Translations under genes and position numbers: made by a program
Shown: positions 44,433 to 53,991 of the stretch, piece after piece
Position numbering within the stretch: the first letter of the stretch is position 1
Layout of the letters: each line of letters begins with the position of its first letter
NCBI GenBank assembly: GCA_963839645.1
Contig: CAWIVZ010000008.1
Coordinates: forward strand, 1-64,000
Reading direction: 5' to 3'
Length of the DNA: 64,000 nucleotides
Source: PALSA-911 sp963839645
GTDB lineage: Bacteria > Pseudomonadota > Alphaproteobacteria > Acetobacterales > Acetobacteraceae
Notes under the pieces: generated by a model
Told to the model about the DNA's origin: nothing
The model's input: only the letters and a program-made list of their open reading frames with translations
The model's database searches: none

Positions 44433-45413
44433 ATGTCCGCCACGGAATTGCTGACCCGCACCGCACCGCTGTATGACCGCGTCAAGAAGTTCATCCCGCC
44501 GATCGAGTGGCCGGTGTTCGCCGAGGACATCGAGGCCATCCTGGCGCTGAAGCGGCAGCGCAACGCCGTGATCCTGGCGCATAACTACCAGACGCCGGAG
44601 ATCTTCCACTGCGTCGCGGACATCACCGGTGACAGCCTGGCGCTGGCGCGCGAGGCGATGAAGGTGGACGCGGACGTGATCGTGCTGGCCGGCGTGCATT
44701 TCATGGCCGAAACCGCCAAGCTGCTGAACCCCGCCAAGACCGTGCTGATCCCAGATCTGCGGGCGGGATGCTCGCTGGCGGAGTCGATCACGCCGGAGGA
44801 CATCCGGCTGCTGCGCCAGCGATATCCCGGCGTGCCGGTGGTGACCTATGTGAACACCTCGGCAGCGGTGAAGGCGGAGTCCGATATCTGCTGCACCTCC
44901 GGCAACGCGCTGAAAGTGGTGGAATCGCTTGGCGTGGACCAGGTGATCATGCTGCCGGACGAGTACCTGGCGCAGAACATCGCCAAGCAAACGCGGGTAA
45001 AAATCATCACCTGGGCCGGGCATTGCGAGGTGCACGAGCGCTTCACCGCCCACGATATCCGGCAGGTGCGGCGTGACTATCCCGGCATCGTCGTGCTGGC
45101 GCATCCGGAATGTCCGCCCGAGGTGGTCGCCGAGGCCGACTATGCCGGCTCCACCGCCGACATGACCGCCTATGTCGGGCGAGAGCAGCCCGCCCGCGTG
45201 GTGCTGGTGACTGAATGCTCGATGGCCGACAACATCTCCGTGCATCACCCGAAGGTCGAATTCATCAAGCCCTGCAATCTGTGCCCGCACATGAAGCGCA
45301 TCAGCCTGTCCAATATCCGCGAGGCGCTGGAGACCATGACGCACGAGGTGACCATCGATCCGGCCGTCGCCGGCCGGGCGCGGCTGGCGGTCGAACGCAT
45401 GCTGGCGGTCTGA
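44433..45413 (+). CDS. nadA: Quinolinate synthase
   Basis: 326 residues from ATG 44433 after GAGGAAG; an in-frame ATG at 44406 lies inside the operator and is unlikely. Cluster ligands Cys113 (AGCSLAES), Cys198 (GHCEVH) and Cys284 (CNLCPHMK) hold the [4Fe-4S] cluster. AHNYQTPEIFHCVADITGDS and YVNTSAAVKAESDICCTSGN bind the substrates. It condenses iminoaspartate with dihydroxyacetone phosphate to quinolinate. nadC starts 3 bases after its stop; nadB, the usual partner, is not between them. Confidence 0.95.
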   Translation: MSATELLTRTAPLYDRVKKFIPPIEWPVFAEDIEAILALKRQRNAVILAHNYQTPEIFHCVADITGDSLALAREAMKVDADVIVLAGVHFMAETAKLLNPAKTVLIPDLRAGCSLAESITPEDIRLLRQRYPGVPVVTYVNTSAAVKAESDICCTSGNALKVVESLGVDQVIMLPDEYLAQNIAKQTRVKIITWAGHCEVHERFTAHDIRQVRRDYPGIVVLAHPECPPEVVAEADYAGSTADMTAYVGREQPARVVLVTECSMADNISVHHPKVEFIKPCNLCPHMKRISLSNIREALETMTHEVTIDPAVAGRARLAVERMLAV

Positions 45414-45416
45414 ACC

Positions 45417-46325
45417 ATGACGGTGATGAGCAAGCCCGTCTTCGCGGCGGCGGCAAGCGGCGCGACGGTCCCTCCCCTGCCCGCGATCATGATCGAACCC
45501 CTGGTGCGCGCCGCGCTGCTGGAGGATTTGGGCCGCGCCGGCGACCTGACGACGGATGCGATCGTGCCGGCGGATGCGCACACCAGGGTGGCACTGGTGG
45601 CGCGCCAGCCGGGCGTGGTCGCCGGGCTGGATTTCGCGCTGACGGCATTCCGGCTGCTCGATCCGGCCATCCAGGTCCGGGTCGAACGGCCGGACGGGTC
45701 GCGCCTGACCCCTGGCGACAGGATCGCCAGCATCAGCGGCCCGGCGCGAGGCATCCTGACAGCGGAACGGGTGGCGCTGAACTTCATGAGCCATATGAGC
45801 GGCGTTGCTTCGGCCACGCGCGGGATCGTGGATGCGATCGCCAACTCCCCGGGGGACCACAAGGCGCGCATCTGCTGCACCCGCAAGACCATGCCCGGCC
45901 TGCGCGCGGCGCAGAAATACGCCCTTCGGGTCGGTGGCGGCTCCAATCACCGCTTCGGCCTGGATGACGCGGTGCTGATCAAGGACAATCACGTCGCCAT
46001 CGCCGGCGGGGTGCGCCCGGCGGTGGAGCGCGCCCGCGCTGGGGTCGGGCACCTCGTGAAGATCGAGCTGGAGGTGGACACGCTGACCCAGCTCGAGGAG
46101 GCGCTGGCGCTCGGGGTGGACGCAGTGCTGCTGGATAACATGGGCCCGGATATGCTGCGCCAGGCGGTTGCCATGGTCGGCGGGCGGGCGATCACCGAGG
46201 CTTCCGGCCGGATCACGCCGGCCACCGCTCCGGCGGTTGCAGCCACCGGGGTGGACCTGATCTCCATCGGCTGGCTGACCCATAGCGCCACGGTGCTGGA
46301 TATCGGCCTCGACCACCTCGGGTAG
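45417..46325 (+). CDS. nadC: Nicotinate-nucleotide pyrophosphorylase (carboxylating)
   Basis: 302 residues. ERVALNFMSHMSG at 117-129, TRKTMPGLR at 155-163, GGGSNHRFGL at 173-182, KDNH at 189-192, then LKIELEVDT-like and DAVLLDNM motifs are the quinolinate- and PRPP-binding set. It converts quinolinate and PRPP to nicotinate mononucleotide, CO2 and pyrophosphate, the step after NadA. It starts 3 bases after the nadA stop, so it is co-translated and under the same operators. A CoA-transferase gene follows after 61 bases. Confidence 0.95.
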   Translation: MTVMSKPVFAAAASGATVPPLPAIMIEPLVRAALLEDLGRAGDLTTDAIVPADAHTRVALVARQPGVVAGLDFALTAFRLLDPAIQVRVERPDGSRLTPGDRIASISGPARGILTAERVALNFMSHMSGVASATRGIVDAIANSPGDHKARICCTRKTMPGLRAAQKYALRVGGGSNHRFGLDDAVLIKDNHVAIAGGVRPAVERARAGVGHLVKIELEVDTLTQLEEALALGVDAVLLDNMGPDMLRQAVAMVGGRAITEASGRITPATAPAVAATGVDLISIGWLTHSATVLDIGLDHLG

Positions 46326-46386
46326 ACTTGCGGACTTCACCTGCAACGGCGTGTAATCACGCCAAACGCAGGGGAGACAACACCGC

Positions 46387-47523
46387 ATGACCACACCGCT
46401 TGCCGGCATCAAAGTCATCGAGATCGGCCAGGCCTATGCCGGGCCGCTGGCAGGCGCCATCCTGTCGGACATGGGCGCCGAGGTTATCAAGGTGGAAAAG
46501 CCGGATGGCGGCGACGACGCCCGGCTGTGGGGGCCTCCGTTCGTCGACGGCGACAGCGCGATGTTCCACGCCAACAACCGCAACAAGAAATCTGTGACGC
46601 TGGATATCAAGAGCGCCGCGGACGTGGCGGCGCTGAAGGCGCTGGTGAGGGACGCCGATATCCTGATCCAGAATCTGCGGCCAGGCATCGTCGAGGATTT
46701 CGGCATCGGCCCCGAGGCGATGCTGCAGGTCAATCCGCGGCTGATCTACTGCTCGATCTGGGCGTTCGGCTACAAGGGCCCGCTGCGGCTGGCGCCGGGC
46801 TTCGATCCGCTGCTGCAGGCCTATGCCGCGGTGATGACGATGACCGGGCGGCCGGAGGACCCGCCGACCTTCTGCGCGCCGGCGATCAACGATGCCGCCA
46901 CCGGTATGTGGTGCGTGATCGGCGCGCTGGCCGCGTTGCAGCAGCGCCATGCGACCGGCAAGGGCTGCGTGATAGATACGTCCTTGTTCGAGACGGCCGT
47001 GAGCTGGGTGTCGGGGGCACTGAACAACTACCACATCACCGGCAAGGTTCCCACGCGTCACGGCACCGCCAGCAATCTGCTGGTGCCGTACCAAACCTTC
47101 GAGACCGCCGACCGACCGATCTGCATCGCCGCCGGCAACGACCGGCTGTTCGTGAAATGCGCCGCCGCCCTGGGCCATCCGGAATGGTCCGCCGATCCGC
47201 GCTTCGAGGACGGGCGCAAGCGGGCAGTGAACCGCGTGGCCCTCGTGGCCCTGATGCAGCCGGTGCTGCTCGGCGGCGGACGGGAGCAGTGGATGGCGGC
47301 GCTGGGAGCGGTCGGGGTGCCGTGCGCACCGGTGAATGACATCGCGGAACTGGCCCAGACCGAGCAGCTGGCCGCGGTGGACCTGATGCGGACCCTGCCG
47401 GGCAGCGAGATGAGGGTGGTCGGGCTGCCGATCTCGTTCGACGGCCAGCGTCCCTATCCCAGCGCTGATTCGCCCAAGCTTGGCCAGCACAATACGGAGA
47501 TGTTTGGCAAAAAAAGTGGCTGA
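46387..47523 (+). CDS. CaiB/BaiF family (class III) CoA-transferase
   Basis: 378 residues. PLAGIKVIEIGQAYAGPLAG, the hallmark start with the substrate-facing loop, DMGAEVIKVEKPDGGDDARL, NRNKKSVTLDIKS, DILIQNLRPGIVEDFGIG, and the later NDAATGMWCVIGALAAL are all typical. It moves CoA between organic acids; the acid is unknown. ATG 46387 follows GGGGAGACAACACC. It lies between nadC and a sugar transferase gene with no obvious pathway link. Confidence 0.88.
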   Translation: MTTPLAGIKVIEIGQAYAGPLAGAILSDMGAEVIKVEKPDGGDDARLWGPPFVDGDSAMFHANNRNKKSVTLDIKSAADVAALKALVRDADILIQNLRPGIVEDFGIGPEAMLQVNPRLIYCSIWAFGYKGPLRLAPGFDPLLQAYAAVMTMTGRPEDPPTFCAPAINDAATGMWCVIGALAALQQRHATGKGCVIDTSLFETAVSWVSGALNNYHITGKVPTRHGTASNLLVPYQTFETADRPICIAAGNDRLFVKCAAALGHPEWSADPRFEDGRKRAVNRVALVALMQPVLLGGGREQWMAALGAVGVPCAPVNDIAELAQTEQLAAVDLMRTLPGSEMRVVGLPISFDGQRPYPSADSPKLGQHNTEMFGKKSG

Positions 47524-47562
47524 AATCATGACCAGTTCCGCCATGCGTGAACGGGTGCTGAG

Positions 47563-48987
47563 ATGCGGTTCCTAAAAAAATCCCTGATGGCAGCGGCTAA
47601 CGTGCTGTTCCTGCTTGATCTGGGCCTGGTCGCACTGGTTTGGCCGCTCACGCTGTGGGCAGGCTGGCCGGGCCTAATTACGCTGCTAGACCAGCCGGCT
47701 GACGCCTGGTGCATCATCTATCCCCTGTCGGACCTGCTGGCGCTGTACGCGATGGGGCTCTATCGGCGCGAGGCGATCCTGGAGACCCGCAAATCGCTCT
47801 CCCGCGTGCCGCTGGTGGTGGGTATGGGCGCCGTCGCCGCGCTGGCCCTGACGATCGTTCTGCCGTCGATCGATCCCGAAGCGTTCAGGCGGCTTGGCGA
47901 GGCGGGGCTGGCGCTGACGTTCGGGCTGGCCGGACTGTGCTTCACCGGATGCGCCTTCCTGGCACGGCTCGTGGTATCGGTGCTGCTGCGCCGGCGGGTG
48001 CTGCGCCGTCATTTGCTGGTCGTCGGCGCCGGACAGCGGGCATGGGATCTGCTGTGGATGCTCAGCAGGGAAGGCAGCAACCTGCAATACGACGTGACCT
48101 TCTATCAGACCCCCTCCTTCGGCGAGATCGACCCCAGGCTGGCAGCCGATCCGACGGTGCGGATCCTGCTGGCGAGCGAGTTCGACGCATTGGCGGGGGC
48201 AAAGTCGGTGCAGGCGGACGAGATTGTGGTGGCGCCGGACGAACGGCGCGGGATGGATCTGCGGCCACTGCTGGAATGCAAGAAAGCCGGCTATCCGGTG
48301 TCGCAGTATTTGAGCTTCGTGGAAAAGGAGATCCGCCGGGTCGATCTGAAGCGCATGGACCTCGGCTGGATCCTGTATTCCGACGGCTTCTATTTCGGCC
48401 TGCTGGATCGCGCCCTCAAGCGGCTGTTCGACCTGGTTGCGGCCACCGCCATGCTGCTGCCGGCGGCGCCCATTCTGCTGGCGGCGATGGTCGCGATCCG
48501 CTGGGAGGGGCCGGGACCGGTCTTCTACCGGCAGACGCGCGTGACGCAGAACAACCGCCATTTCCAGATCCTGAAGCTGCGCACCATGCGCGTGGATGCC
48601 GAGGCCGGCGGCGCCGTGTGGGCGATGCAGCAGGACAACCGGATCACCCGGGTAGGCAATTTCCTGCGGCGCGCGCGGATCGACGAGCTGCCGCAGCTGT
48701 TCAACGTGCTGAAGGGCGACATGTCGTTCGTCGGCCCTCGCCCCGAGCGACCCGAATTCGTGGCCGAGCTGGCCAGGGAAATCCCGCTGTACAACGAGCG
48801 GCACATGGTGAAGGCCGGACTGACCGGCTGGGCGCAGATCAACTATCCCTATGGCGCGTCGGTGAACGACGCACGGTCCAAGCTGAGCTACGACCTGTAC
48901 TACGTTAAGAACTTCTCCATCCTGTTCGACATCGTGATCCTGCTGCAGACGATCCGGGTCGTACTATGGCCAAGCGGGGTGCGGTGA
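47563..48987 (+). CDS. Undecaprenyl-phosphate sugar phosphotransferase (EPS/PEP-CTERM-type)
   Basis: 474 residues. Four to five N-terminal membrane helices, a soluble domain with a nucleotide-like motif HLLVVGAGQRAWDLL, and the C-terminal bacterial sugar transferase domain: RLFDLVAATAMLLPAAPILL, GPVFYRQTRVTQNNRHFQIL, KLRTMRVDAE, RIDELPQLFNVLKGDMSFVG and GPRPERPEF. It attaches the first sugar phosphate to the lipid carrier. The short, EpsB-like form with YRREAILETRKSLSRV resembles the group often found with PEP-CTERM/exosortase systems. It lies 33 kb from the EPS locus but may start its repeat unit. Confidence 0.86.
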   Translation: MRFLKKSLMAAANVLFLLDLGLVALVWPLTLWAGWPGLITLLDQPADAWCIIYPLSDLLALYAMGLYRREAILETRKSLSRVPLVVGMGAVAALALTIVLPSIDPEAFRRLGEAGLALTFGLAGLCFTGCAFLARLVVSVLLRRRVLRRHLLVVGAGQRAWDLLWMLSREGSNLQYDVTFYQTPSFGEIDPRLAADPTVRILLASEFDALAGAKSVQADEIVVAPDERRGMDLRPLLECKKAGYPVSQYLSFVEKEIRRVDLKRMDLGWILYSDGFYFGLLDRALKRLFDLVAATAMLLPAAPILLAAMVAIRWEGPGPVFYRQTRVTQNNRHFQILKLRTMRVDAEAGGAVWAMQQDNRITRVGNFLRRARIDELPQLFNVLKGDMSFVGPRPERPEFVAELAREIPLYNERHMVKAGLTGWAQINYPYGASVNDARSKLSYDLYYVKNFSILFDIVILLQTIRVVLWPSGVR

Positions 48988-49129
48988 GCGGGTTGAGCTG
49001 CCAGGCGGGTGCGACTACATTGTTCGGAATGAAATTTTTTCGGTTGAGCATGAAGGTTTCTGGCGTCGCGTTTTTCGCGGGACGCCTTGCCGGGTCCGTG
49101 GCGCCACTTCCGGCATGGAAGGACGGCGC

Positions 49130-50075
49130 ATGGCGGTAGACCTGTACGAGACCCTCGGCGTCGCCAAGGATGCCACGGCCGAGCAGATCCGCTCGGCCTA
49201 TCGTAAGCTGGCGAAGAGCAATCATCCCGACCTGAACCCTGGCAACAAGGCGGCGGAGGAGCGGTTCAAGGCGATCGCCTCGGCCTATGACATCCTTTCC
49301 GACCCGGCCAAACGAACGCGTTATGACAGCGGCGAGATCGACGCGACCGGCGCGGAACGGCCGCAGGGACCAACCTACTCGTACCATGCGGGCGGGCCGC
49401 GCGGGCAGAAATACAGCTATGAGGGCGGCTTTCCCGGCGGCGATGGCGGCGAGGAGTACGCTGACATCTTTGGCGACCTGTTCGGGCGCGGCGGGTTTAA
49501 CCAGGGCGGGGCCGGTGGGCCGGAACTGCGAATGCGCGGGCGCGACCGGGTCTACACGCTGGACGTGCCGTTCCTGGATGCGGTGCGCGGCGCGACCAGC
49601 CGGCTCGCCCTGCCGGAAGGCAAGAGCATGGATGTGCGCATCCCGGCCGGGATCGGCGACGGGCAGATCCTCCGCCTGAAGGGCCAGGGGGGCCCTGGGA
49701 TCGGCGGCGGACCGGCGGGCGACGCGCTGATCGAGATCCATATCCTGCCGCATCCGCTCTACACCCGCGACGGCAACGATATCCGGATCGAGGTGCCGGT
49801 GAGCGTTACGGAGGCCGTGCTCGGCGGCAAGATCAGCGTGCCGACCCCCGCCGGGCCGGTGAACGTGACCGTGCCGCCGCAATCGAGCACGGGCACGAAG
49901 CTGCGCCTGCGCGGCCGTGGCATTCCCGCACGCGGCGACCGGCCGGCCGGCGACCAGGTACGTGACGCTGAAGATCGTGCTCGATCCGAAGGATGAGGCG
50001 CTGGCGGCTTTCCTGCGCGAGCGGGAGGCGCCGGCGGATTTTGATCCGCGCCGGGACCTGACGGGGGCCGCATGA
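49130..50075 (+). pseudogene. cbpA: DnaJ/CbpA-like co-chaperone, one frame break near the C-terminus
   Basis: ATG at 49130 follows GGAAGGA. J domain at residues 1-70 with the HPD motif (LAKSNHPDLNPG), a Gly-rich linker, then two C-terminal beta domains (GRDRVYTLDVPFLDAVRGAT, GDGQILRLKGQGGPG), no zinc domain, as in CbpA. An extra G at CAGGTAC near 49958 shifts the frame before YVTLKIVLDPKDEAL. Without it the protein has 314 residues and stops exactly at the overlap (ATGA) with the CbpM-like gene. That overlap strongly suggests the extra base is a sequence error. It stimulates DnaK and works with CbpM. Confidence 0.88.
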
Positions 50076-50410
50076 TCACGCTCGAGGAGCTTTGCCGGGA
50101 AATCGCGGGATTGCAGGCCGATGCGCTGCGGCGCTGGATCGCCAATGACTGGGTGCGTCCGGCAGGCGGGCCGGGCGTGTATCGCTTCGAGGCAATCGAC
50201 GTCGCCCGGGTGCGGTTGATCTTCACTCTGCGTCAGGAACTCAGCGTGGACGAGGAGGCGGTGCCGATCGTGCTGTCCCTGCTCGACCAGTTGCACGATA
50301 CGCGGCGCCATCTGCACCGTTTGCAGGCAGCCATCGACGCGTCGGTGGCGGCGGATGCCAAGGAGAGGATCCGCGATGCGATGCGCCAGGTGATCGTGGA
50401 CGCGGAGTAG
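50072..50410 (+). CDS. cbpM: CbpM-like chaperone modulator
   Basis: 112 residues of the MerR-like/CbpM fold: ITLEELCREIAGLQADALRR, WIANDWVRPAGGPGVYRFEA, VARVRLIFTLRQELSVDEEA and a C-terminal helix. CbpM binds the J domain of CbpA and inhibits it. Its ATG overlaps the stop of the repaired cbpA-like frame by 4 bases, matching their stoichiometric role. Standalone MerR-like regulators are an alternative, but the context favours CbpM. Confidence 0.85.
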   Translation: MITLEELCREIAGLQADALRRWIANDWVRPAGGPGVYRFEAIDVARVRLIFTLRQELSVDEEAVPIVLSLLDQLHDTRRHLHRLQAAIDASVAADAKERIRDAMRQVIVDAE

Positions 50411-50599
50411 GCACGCCAAGCGGCCCCGGTTTGCACATGGCAGAATTTTTGCATGGCTGATACTGGACGTACGGTGCTGAAAAACGCGGCGGAATCGTCC
50501 AGAGGGACTATATGCACGGCCATCCGATCGTCGGAGCTCACGCTGGACAGTCTGGGCGATTCTGGAGAGTTTCACATTTCACCGGTAAAGCGCGGCTTC

Positions 50600-51220
50600 A
50601 TGACCAAGATCATCAGCTGGAATTTGCTGCGCCTGACCGGCGCCTCCGCGCATGACGTGGCGGGCCTGATACGGCGCGAGCGGCCGGACCTGCTGCTGAT
50701 GCAGGAAGCCACCCAGGAAATGGACCAGTTGCCGGCAATGCTCGGCGGACATTATGCGCGCTGCCCCCTGCCCGGCCGGATTCATGGCCTGGCGATGTGG
50801 CAGCCGGAGGAATTCCTGGCCCCGCCTGCCATCCTCAAGCTGCAATCGGGCGCGCTGGTGCGGCGGGTGGCGCAGATCGTCGATCTTGGGCCGTTCAGCG
50901 TCGCCAATGTGCATCTTTCCCACGGCCAGGTGCTGAACCGGCGCCAGCTCAACCGGATAGCCCAGGCACTGCCGGCGCGCGCGGCGGTACTGGGGGACTA
51001 TAATCTGGTCGGCCCGACACTGGTTTCGGGCTTTCACGACGTGGGGCCGCGCCGGCCGACCCATATCGCGGCGGATATCGTGCCGCTACGGCTGGATCGC
51101 TGCCTGGTGCGCGGGCTGCACTGCATACGTTCCAGCGTGCTGCCGCGGGAACACTCCGATCATCACCCGATCGTCGTCGCGCTCGAGGTTGTGGCGGCCC
51201 GCGGAGCACTGGCGGCCTGA
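50600..51220 (+). CDS. Endonuclease/exonuclease/phosphatase family protein
   Basis: 206 residues from ATG 50600. Motifs of the EEP fold: IISWNLLR (Asn), RPDLLLMQEA (catalytic Glu), NVHLSHGQVLNRRQL, LGDYNLVGP (Asp-Asn) and HSDHHPIVVAL (Asp-His). The metal-dependent phosphoesterase site is complete, but the protein is shorter than ExoIII. The substrate could be DNA, a phospholipid or inositol phosphate; the cardiolipin synthase gene 71 bases downstream fits a lipid link. The 190 bases before it hold no other gene. Confidence 0.8.
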   Translation: MTKIISWNLLRLTGASAHDVAGLIRRERPDLLLMQEATQEMDQLPAMLGGHYARCPLPGRIHGLAMWQPEEFLAPPAILKLQSGALVRRVAQIVDLGPFSVANVHLSHGQVLNRRQLNRIAQALPARAAVLGDYNLVGPTLVSGFHDVGPRRPTHIAADIVPLRLDRCLVRGLHCIRSSVLPREHSDHHPIVVALEVVAARGALAA

Positions 51221-51291
51221 TCCGCGGCGAACGCGCAACCGGCATTGCGCTCCGCAGCGGCTAACCCTAGACCGGCCGGAGGGGGAATGCG

Positions 51292-52758
51292 TTGCCTGTA
51301 ACCCAAACCAGCTGGCTCGCCGATATCCTGTGGGATCCTCGGGCGGACTTCGGGATGCTCCTGCATATCCTGGTCGCCACGAGCGTCAGCGTGCACGTGC
51401 TGCTGCGCAAGCGCGATGTCGGCTCGGCGACCGGGTGGATCGGGCTGGCCTGGCTGTCGCCGTTCTTTGGCGGGGCACTGTATTTCGTGCTGGGGATCAA
51501 CCGGGTGCGGCGCCGGGCGCGGGACCTGCACGGGGCGCTGGAAGGCGGGGCGCTGGATGGAGCGCCGACGCCGGCCGCGGGCCCCGGCGGCCCGGGCGGC
51601 AGCGACCGGGATGACCACCTCGCGGCACTCGACCGTGCCGCCGGCCTGATCACCGGGCGGCCGGTGCTGAACGGTAACAGGGTCACGGCGCTGCGCAACG
51701 GCGACGAAGCCTATCCGCAGATGCTGGCGGCGATCGAGGCGGCGCGGTCGAGCATCGCGCTGTGCAGCTATATCCTGCGCGACGATGCGGCCGGCGGGCC
51801 GTTCATCGACGCATTGGCCCGCGCGCAGGCGCGCAATGTTGAGGTGCGCGTGCTGATCGATGGCATCGGCGGCGGCTACTTCGCCTCCCGCGCCTATCGG
51901 CGGCTGCGGCGAGAGGGCGTGCCGGCGGCGCGGTTCATGCACTCGCTGATGCCCTGGCGGATGCCCTTCATCAATCTGCGCACGCATAAGAAAATCCTGG
52001 TGGTGGACGGGACAGACGCGTTTACCGGCGGGCTGAACATCGGCGCGGAGAACCTGGTCGCCCTGAAGCCGCGCGATCCCGTGCTGGACAACCACTTCGC
52101 CGTCGGCGGGCCGGTGGTCGGGCAACTGATGGAGGCGTTCGCCAATGACTGGCTGCTGGCGACCGGGGAGACGCTGGACGGGCCGGCCTGGTTTCCGTCG
52201 CTGTGCCATAGCGGCCAGCAGAGCGCGCGGGTGGTCACCGCCGGGCCCGACCAGGATATCCAGAAGATCGAGTATATCGCGCTGATGGCGATCACCTGCG
52301 CGCAGCGGTCGATCACGGTGATGACGCCGTATTTCCTGCCCGACGATCGGTTGGTGAGCGCGCTGTGCGTGGCGGCGTTGCGCGGGGTGGCGGTGGACAT
52401 CGTCATTCCCGCAGCGAGCAATCACCGGCTGGTGGATTTCGCCACCCGGGCCAACAGCGGTCCGCTGGTGCGGGCGGGCTGCCGGATCTGGAAGAACCCG
52501 CCGCCGTTCGACCACTCGAAGCTGATGGTGGTGGATGGAACCTGGGCGCTGATCGGCAGCACCAACTGGGACGTGCGCAGCTTCCGCCTGAACTTCGAGC
52601 TGAACATGGAAGTCTACAGCACCGATCTGGCGCAAACCCTGCAAACGCAGATGCTGGACAAGCGGGGCGATCCGCTGACGGCCGCGGAGCTGCAACGGCG
52701 CGGGATCGTGACGCAACTCCGCGATGCCGGATCGCGGCTGCTGCTGCCGTACCTTTAG
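51292..52758 (+). CDS. cls: Cardiolipin synthase
   Basis: 488 residues. The start is TTG at 51292, chosen because GGAGGGGG lies 7 bases before it and a nearby ATG is out of frame. Two N-terminal membrane helices (LLHILVATSVSVHVLL, IGLAWLSPFFGGALYFVLG) precede two phospholipase D domains with HKD motifs at about 232 (HKKILVVDGTDAFTGG) and about 408 (HSKLMVVDGTWALIGS). It joins two phosphatidylglycerols into cardiolipin at the inner membrane. A hairpin follows its stop. Confidence 0.9.
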   Translation: MPVTQTSWLADILWDPRADFGMLLHILVATSVSVHVLLRKRDVGSATGWIGLAWLSPFFGGALYFVLGINRVRRRARDLHGALEGGALDGAPTPAAGPGGPGGSDRDDHLAALDRAAGLITGRPVLNGNRVTALRNGDEAYPQMLAAIEAARSSIALCSYILRDDAAGGPFIDALARAQARNVEVRVLIDGIGGGYFASRAYRRLRREGVPAARFMHSLMPWRMPFINLRTHKKILVVDGTDAFTGGLNIGAENLVALKPRDPVLDNHFAVGGPVVGQLMEAFANDWLLATGETLDGPAWFPSLCHSGQQSARVVTAGPDQDIQKIEYIALMAITCAQRSITVMTPYFLPDDRLVSALCVAALRGVAVDIVIPAASNHRLVDFATRANSGPLVRAGCRIWKNPPPFDHSKLMVVDGTWALIGSTNWDVRSFRLNFELNMEVYSTDLAQTLQTQMLDKRGDPLTAAELQRRGIVTQLRDAGSRLLLPYL

Positions 52759-52764
52759 GCGGTC

Positions 52765-52803
52765 AGGAAGTGAGGCCGGGGCTTTGCGCCAACCTCGCTT
52801 CCT
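52765..52803. terminator. Hairpin between cls and the lactonase gene
   Basis: Stem AGGAAGTGAGG at 52765-52775 pairs with CCTCGCTTCCT at 52793-52803 with one mismatch. It sits 6 bases after the cls stop and touches the stop of the convergent lactonase gene. The AGGAAG/CTTCCT core also occurs in the hairpin at 2638-2684. Confidence 0.5.
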
Positions 52804-53978
52804 CACGCCACCGGCAGTGGGAACATGCCCATCCACCACATGGTCTGCTCGCCGACGTCGATATCATAGGCGCGGGCGAATTCCAGTTTCCCGTCCGGTT
52901 GGATATGAAACAGCGACAGGCGCGCTGGCACGTCGCGGATGGCTTCACCGTCACGGATTTTCAGCCCCATGATATGCGCGACGACCAGCAGCCGGCCGGT
53001 GGGGTCGATGTGGAACGTTCGCGGATGGATGCCGTGCGTGTCGGCATGCTGGATCAGGGTCGGCTCTCCGCTGGCGGGATCGATCGTGTAGACCGCAAGG
53101 GAGTTCTCACCGCCGACGAAGACCTTCTGGCCGTTCCATTCCTTCGCGTCGCTGGCGCGATTGGCGACGTATACGGTGCGGCCGTTTGGATGGACATGCA
53201 CGGTGCCGACGATCTGGCGGCCGCGACGGTTTTCCGGATCGGCCAGGGTGGATTTCTTGAAGAGCGGCTCGGGCGACAGGCGGCCATCGGTCAGGCTGAA
53301 CATGTCCAGCCGGTTCTGACGTTCGAGCGAGACGTAGACCCAGGGCTTGGTGGGGTGGAAATCGAGGTGGCGCGGGCCGAAGCCGTAGCCGCCGCCGGGG
53401 GCGATGGTGGCCTGGTTGGCGAGCACGCCAGACCGGAACGCGAACAAGTTCAGCGAGCCGGGTTCCTCCGGTTTGCCGGGTGCCGCGTCATGGCCGCGGG
53501 AGACGAGGATGATCTGGCGGTTGTCCGGCGTGGCGCGCACCTGATGCGGGAAGATGCCGGGGTCGATCGGGCCGGGCTGGGACACTTCCGCGCCCGGCGT
53601 GGCATCCGGGTTGATGCGGTAGACGCGGATGGCGCCGGGGTTGTTGAAGGCGACGAGGACATGTTCCGAGGGAATGTCGGTCGCCATGTGGATGGGGCGC
53701 GAGGGCAATGGGACCGGAGCGCCGTGCAGGCTGAGGCTGCCCTCGGCGGCGACGCGCAGGGCACTGACATGATGCTTGTTCCCGGCAACGCCCATGCTGG
53801 GGGCGCCGTCGCTGGTGGCGGCATACAGAAAACGGCGGGAAGCGTGCGGCCAGACATATTGTACATTGGCCGGCAGGCCGATCGTGCCGCGCCGGGTCAG
53901 CGTGGCGGCTGCCACGTCCACGTCGTAGTGGGTCAGGTCAGCGCCGACGCTGGCGTAGAGGGCGATGGGATCGGCCAT
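52803..53978 (-). CDS. Lactonase family beta-propeller (6-phosphogluconolactonase-like)
   Basis: 391 residues with seven-blade repeats: YVWPHASRRFLYAATSDG, SLHGAPVPLPSRPIHMATD, GIFPHQVRATPDNRQIILVS, GFGPRHLDFHPTKPWVYVSL, VGTVHVHPNGRTVYVANR and THGIHPRTFHIDPTGRLLVV. The repeated G-x-x-P-x-H/R-x-x-x-x-P motif is that of the Pgl/carboxy-muconate lactonase-like fold. It hydrolyses a sugar lactone or a cis,cis-muconate cycle product. It lies 13 bases downstream of the dehydrogenase gene on the same strand. Confidence 0.83.
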   Translation of the reverse strand: MADPIALYASVGADLTHYDVDVAAATLTRRGTIGLPANVQYVWPHASRRFLYAATSDGAPSMGVAGNKHHVSALRVAAEGSLSLHGAPVPLPSRPIHMATDIPSEHVLVAFNNPGAIRVYRINPDATPGAEVSQPGPIDPGIFPHQVRATPDNRQIILVSRGHDAAPGKPEEPGSLNLFAFRSGVLANQATIAPGGGYGFGPRHLDFHPTKPWVYVSLERQNRLDMFSLTDGRLSPEPLFKKSTLADPENRRGRQIVGTVHVHPNGRTVYVANRASDAKEWNGQKVFVGGENSLAVYTIDPASGEPTLIQHADTHGIHPRTFHIDPTGRLLVVAHIMGLKIRDGEAIRDVPARLSLFHIQPDGKLEFARAYDIDVGEQTMWWMGMFPLPVA

Positions 53979-53991
53979 GGTCCCTGCCCTC

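Noticed and set aside
44355..46418. 687-codon frame antisense to nadA and nadC
   Set aside because: It covers two recognisable enzymes and has shadow composition (Arg, His, Gln, Gly).
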